This document shows, one piece after another, positions 60,685 through 64,000 of a stretch of 64,000 nucleotides of DNA. The position numbers and the translations under genes were made by a program. This stretch comes from JAZGGS01 sp963764825 (GTDB taxonomy: Bacteria > Bacteroidota > Ignavibacteria > Ignavibacteriales > Ignavibacteriaceae), in contig CAVXUA010000016.1 of NCBI GenBank assembly GCA_963764825.1, positions 62,001 through 126,000 on the forward strand, read 5' to 3'. Numbering within the stretch: the first letter of the stretch is position 1; every line of letters begins with the position of its first letter. A model generated the notes under the pieces. The model searched no databases. It had not been told where the DNA came from and worked only from the letters and a program-made list of their open reading frames with translations.

Positions 60685-62020
60685 CTAATTAATCATTGCT
60701 GATTTTTTATTTGCTGAGATCAAGAAATTGCCTTTTACCGAATTATGATTGATAGAATATTCATCCCATATTTCTTCAAAGACAGAAAATAATCGATCAA
60801 TATCTTCTTTCGTGTGAGTTGCCATTATACTTATCCGGAATCTTTCTTGTGATTTTGGCACTGCAGGATATTCAATTGAATTCACGAATATTCCTCTATT
60901 GTGAAACTTGAGTGACATTTCCCTAATATTCATTTCTTCGGTACATTAATAGGAAAAATTGGTGTGATAGAATTATGAGGAAGACCAATCTCTCTCATTT
61001 TATTAGCTGTATAATTGATGTTTTCTCTTAGTGCTATTAGATACTGCGGTTCATTTTCCATTATTTCCATACCGGCTAGTACTGACGCAACAATTGTTGG
61101 TGGAATTGAAGCAGAAAACATGTAAGATCTGGCAAAAAATCTTAAATAATTTATTACTTCTTTTGAGGCAGTTACAAAACCACCCGAAACAGCAAAAGTT
61201 TTGCTAAACGTACCCATTGTTATATCAATGTTTCCGTGCAATCCGAAATGTTCGGCTGTTCCGTAACCCTTCTTCCCCATAACTCCACTACCATGTGCAT
61301 CATCTATTATTAATATTGCATCATACTTATTGCATAAATCTTTTATTTTATCCAGGGGCGCTATATCGCCATCCATAGAATAAACACCTTCTAAACCAAC
61401 ATATATATTATTAGAATTTTCATTCTTGTTCTTATATAATAGCTGGTCAAGATGGTCAACATCATTATGTCTAAAGTAAATGGATGGGGTTCCGGACATC
61501 TTTATTCCGTCATAAAAAGATGCGTGACTGTGAGAATCATATATTATCAAATCTTTATTTCCTGTTAATGCAGTTACAAGACCAACATTGGCGCCATAAC
61601 CGCTGGAAAATATTAAAGAATCTTCATCTCCCTTTAAATGAGCAAGTCTTTCTTCAAGTTCACGATGGAGATTTGTATAACCGTTTAAGAGTGGGGGTCC
61701 CCCAATCCCCACACCATATTCCTTTATAACTTTAATAACATACTCTTTTACTTTAGGATGATTTGCCAGTCCCAAGTAGTTGTTTGACCCGAACATTAAC
61801 ATTTTCTTTAGTTCACTCGTGTAATTATCAATTACTTCAACCTCGCGATCTGCCGCACTTGAAACACACCTTAAATGTTGCATTTGCTTGTTTAACATTA
61901 ATCCTTTAAAAATGCACTAAAAAATTTGGTTCTTTGTCTTAATTTCATCTTCCTACCCTGAATTAAAACATCTTTCAGATCAAAATTTTCACCGCCTCGA
62001 GAATCATTTTCCAGTAACAT
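60685..62020 (-). CDS. Alpha-oxoamine synthase (serine palmitoyltransferase-like), frameshifted
   Basis: About 445 codons. PLP enzyme that condenses an amino acid with acyl-CoA or acyl-ACP. The N-terminus has M-L-M-F-G-S-N-N-Y-L-G-L, and I-G-G-P-P-L-L-N-G-Y follows; D-D-A-H-G-S-G-V-M-G and the PLP Lys in T-F-S-K-T-F-A are present. The I-G-G-P-P-L-L-N-G-Y loop resembles serine palmitoyltransferase and related lipid enzymes rather than the GSGGSR loop of BioF. Breaks near 61910 and 60935. The real start is probably ATG 62020 (M-L-L-E-N-D-S). The long-chain base made is unknown. Confidence 0.85.
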
Positions 62021-62139
62021 TGTTATACCTGTTCTTTGTATTTATTTATTCATTATTTCTGGTGTTAATTTAAATTAAGAATTAATAGTTATTTGTCAGG
62101 GAATTGTAATAAATTTGTCAGGATTATGTAAAAAGAAAC

Positions 62140-63179
62140 TTATTTTAAGGAGGCATCAATCTCTAGCAATGCTTTTAAATATTGGTTGAGATCAAAATTT
62201 GATGAATCTGTTAGATTCCGGATTTTAGTTGTTGGAAGCTCAACTAGTCTATTATGAAAATTTGAAAATAATCCTTTCTGCTTCCGAACTTTTCCAATTC
62301 TAAATACATTAAACAAGTGCTTAGAAGCTGATTTATTAAGTGATTCTACCAACTGAGGTGGAACAGTAAAAATAAGCTCGAACTCACCATGTTGTCCTGC
62401 AAGTAGAAGCCATTTAGGAAGATTTAATTCGAACATAATTGATTTTGATTTTGTGTCAAGTTTGGTACATAAATTCGGGTCGAGGTGTATTCCAACATTA
62501 TTTAGTCGCATAAGTTGATCTAATGAAGCAATAACTCCATCACTCGTATCTATACAAGAGTTAGCAATGCTACTGATAAACTTGGCGATTTTTAATTTTG
62601 CAACAGGCATAAAGTCTGTCTTGTGATTTGTGCCTACCAATTGTGAAAGCGCAAATGCATTACCAATTCCAAATTTGCCGGTCGAGTAAATTAAATCTCC
62701 CGGGTTACATCCGACTCTCGTTAAAGAGTATTTCTATTCTTTACTTTACCCAATGCAGTACCTGTAAGAAAAAGCTGTCTGCCAAAGTTTGTATCACCAC
62801 CTATGACGTATGTATTACATCTCTCACAAGCATCATTTATTCCTTTATGGAGGTTGGTTAAGTAAGCTTCATCTAAATTTTCAGAAAGCACTTCTGAAAT
62901 TAAAATGCCTATGGGAGAAGCTCCTACAGCGGCAAGATCACTCATGTTAACCATTACTATCATCCATCCGATTAAATACGGATCTTTATAAATACCAAAT
63001 TCAATTTCTTCAACAATCGAATCCGTTGTTATGACTAGATGCTCATCATTATTGTAATTAATATTTAGAATTTCTGAATCACTTTCATGAACTTTGTTCA
63101 TTTGTAATGGTGAACGATGATAGTATCTGGTTATATTTTCTATCAGCTGATTTTCGTTTACTCTATTTAGTTCAAGCAT
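62140..63179 (-). CDS. ThiL/AIR-synthase-like ATP-binding protein, frameshifted
   Basis: About 346 codons. It has the ThiL order of motifs: T-T-D-S-I-V-E-E-I-E-F (Mg-ATP site), N-M-S-D-L-A-A-V-G-A-S-P, G-G-D-T-N and C-I-D-T-S-D-G-V. A break near 62640-62735 splits the N and C halves. ThiL phosphorylates thiamine monophosphate, but this copy is in a lipid-like cluster, is divergent (S-I-V-E-E for the usual M-L-V-E-G), and has no riboswitch or thiamine gene next to it. It may be a paralogue acting on another phosphorylated substrate. It overlaps the lipid-kinase gene by 13 bases. Confidence 0.75.
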
Positions 63180-64000
63180 ATTCTTATCCCTTTATGCAAA
63201 ATTGAAAATTCGGCACGATCAGTTATAATTACTTCCCCATCAAATTCAACTTTAAATGATTTTTCAGCTTCAATCAAAAGATAAGGGGATTGCATAGTAC
63301 CGAATACATTTGAGGCATCTATATTTTTCGACTGTAAACGATTTAATAATTTTATCAGTTCAATTTTACTTTTCAGATCTAAAAAATAGATGTTGAATAA
63401 ACCATCCTGGTAACTGTAAGGATAATCCATAGTAATGTCACCTGCGATGTGTGGGCTCTTGGTAATAGCAAGATTAGCGAGTTTCTGTTGTTTAATTTTA
63501 TTATTTGAATCGGTTATTTTTAGTTCAATGCTTTTATCTTTAATAATTGTATGGAGAGCAGAATAATTAATTGCAGATCTGGTGCTTATTTTTTTTAACG
63601 CTCTTATTATGAAGCCTGAGCTGTTGAAGTAATAATTTGCCTCTGCCGTGACTCCAATACTTGCATTTATTAAAAAATATCTTTTAAGAAGATGATTGCC
63701 GGAATGGTAAGAAATACATCCTACATCTCTAAGTGCAGCATTCTTAAAATTAATCTTTGTGGGAATGTTTTTAACCATTGAATCCTGGGCTAACGGTTTG
63801 TGAAAATAGTTACTGGAACCGAAACCAATTGCCCCAATTTTAATTTCCTTAATTACATCAGGTTCCACAGCTAGTATTAGAAGATTTAAAAATAAATTAA
63901 TAGTTCCGTCTCCTCCGGCTATAATAAAATTTGTTTCTCCAGTATTTATTGCTTCAATAATTTTATCTTTCAGTGTATAAATACCTTTAGAGTAATGTAT
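63167..64000 (-). CDS. Diacylglycerol-kinase-like lipid kinase, truncated at window edge
   Basis: Reads in from the right edge; about 278 residues visible, N-terminus missing. The ATP-site signature A-G-G-D-G-T-I-N lies near 63915. The C-terminal domain then carries the DAGK/sphingosine-kinase fold pattern: G-F-G-S-S-N-Y, L-I-N-A-S-I-G-V-T, and a late V-E-F-D-G-E-V closing strand. Such enzymes phosphorylate diacylglycerol, ceramide or related lipids with ATP at the membrane. It overlaps the ThiL-like gene and heads the visible part of the cluster. Confidence 0.85.
   Translation of the reverse strand: MHYSKGIYTLKDKIIEAINTGETNFIIAGGDGTINLFLNLLILAVEPDVIKEIKIGAIGFGSSNYFHKPLAQDSMVKNIPTKINFKNAALRDVGCISYHSGNHLLKRYFLINASIGVTAEANYYFNSSGFIIRALKKISTRSAINYSALHTIIKDKSIELKITDSNNKIKQQKLANLAITKSPHIAGDITMDYPYSYQDGLFNIYFLDLKSKIELIKLLNRLQSKNIDASNVFGTMQSPYLLIEAEKSFKVEFDGEVIITDRAEFSILHKGIRICLN

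Noticed and set aside
62140..63179. Calling the ThiL-like gene a thiamine-monophosphate kinase
   Set aside because: Motifs diverge from canonical ThiL and the neighbours are lipid-type enzymes, so only family membership is claimed.
1..64000. Phage, integrative element or defence island
   Set aside because: No integrase, capsid, portal, restriction, toxin-antitoxin or Cas-type genes were recognised on either strand.

Overview
The window looks like chromosomal DNA of a Gram-negative, AT-rich bacterium of the Bacteroidota/Ignavibacteriota (Chlorobi-side) group. The signs are type IX secretion (T9SS) C-terminal sorting domains at 44797-46947 and 49878-51257, a TonB-dependent receptor, an MsbA-like exporter with a heptosyltransferase-type glycosyltransferase, many secreted repeat proteins, and an in-frame palindromic insertion encoding L-P-A-G-R-Q inside a sorting domain. 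There are no phage genes, CRISPR arrays, rRNAs or convincing insertion sequences. Lineage is an inference from gene content.

Many clearly housekeeping genes (tig, aroC, tyrS, pccB-like, tolC-like, mltD, thiamine pyrophosphokinase) are split by single-base frameshifts, sometimes several per gene. Because essential genes are hit while neighbours are intact, I read these mainly as uncorrected sequencing or assembly indels. Such genes are annotated as one CDS over the full span, with the approximate breakpoints given.

Layout: 1-2.5 kb, the end of a YdhR-like gene, a secreted Trp-rich repeat protein and a glycosyltransferase. 2.6-4.7 kb (minus), tRNA-Leu, tig and clpP. 5.1-11 kb, a PP2C phosphatase, murA, a membrane metallopeptidase and cca. 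11.7-18.9 kb, a MacAB/TolC-type export operon with one ATPase and three permeases, two of them a tandem duplication, behind a palindromic operator. 19-22.8 kb, small genes, then msbA-like plus glycosyltransferase (minus). 23-24.6 kb, a compositionally distinct beta-propeller gene. 25-36.9 kb, a large outer-membrane-type protein, a Nudix hydrolase, PfkB kinase-mtnA-recO, an HtrA protease, aroC, an MBL hydrolase and a carboxylase beta subunit. 37-40 kb, an MltD-type transglycosylase with eight LysM domains. 40-44.8 kb, a TPP riboswitch controlling a thiamine uptake/salvage operon (TonB receptor, thiamine pyrophosphokinase, SSS symporter). 44.8-52.7 kb, T9SS cargo proteins, pyruvoyl arginine decarboxylase-tyrS-smpB, and a membrane alpha/beta hydrolase. 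53-59.2 kb, pabBC, then a histidine kinase, a response regulator-cyclase and an OmpR-type regulator. 59.2-64 kb (minus), a diacylglycerol-kinase-like protein, a ThiL-like protein, a serine-palmitoyltransferase-like enzyme and a B12-binding radical SAM protein. This last set is a candidate lipid-modification operon, runs off the right edge, and is the best candidate here for an undescribed system.
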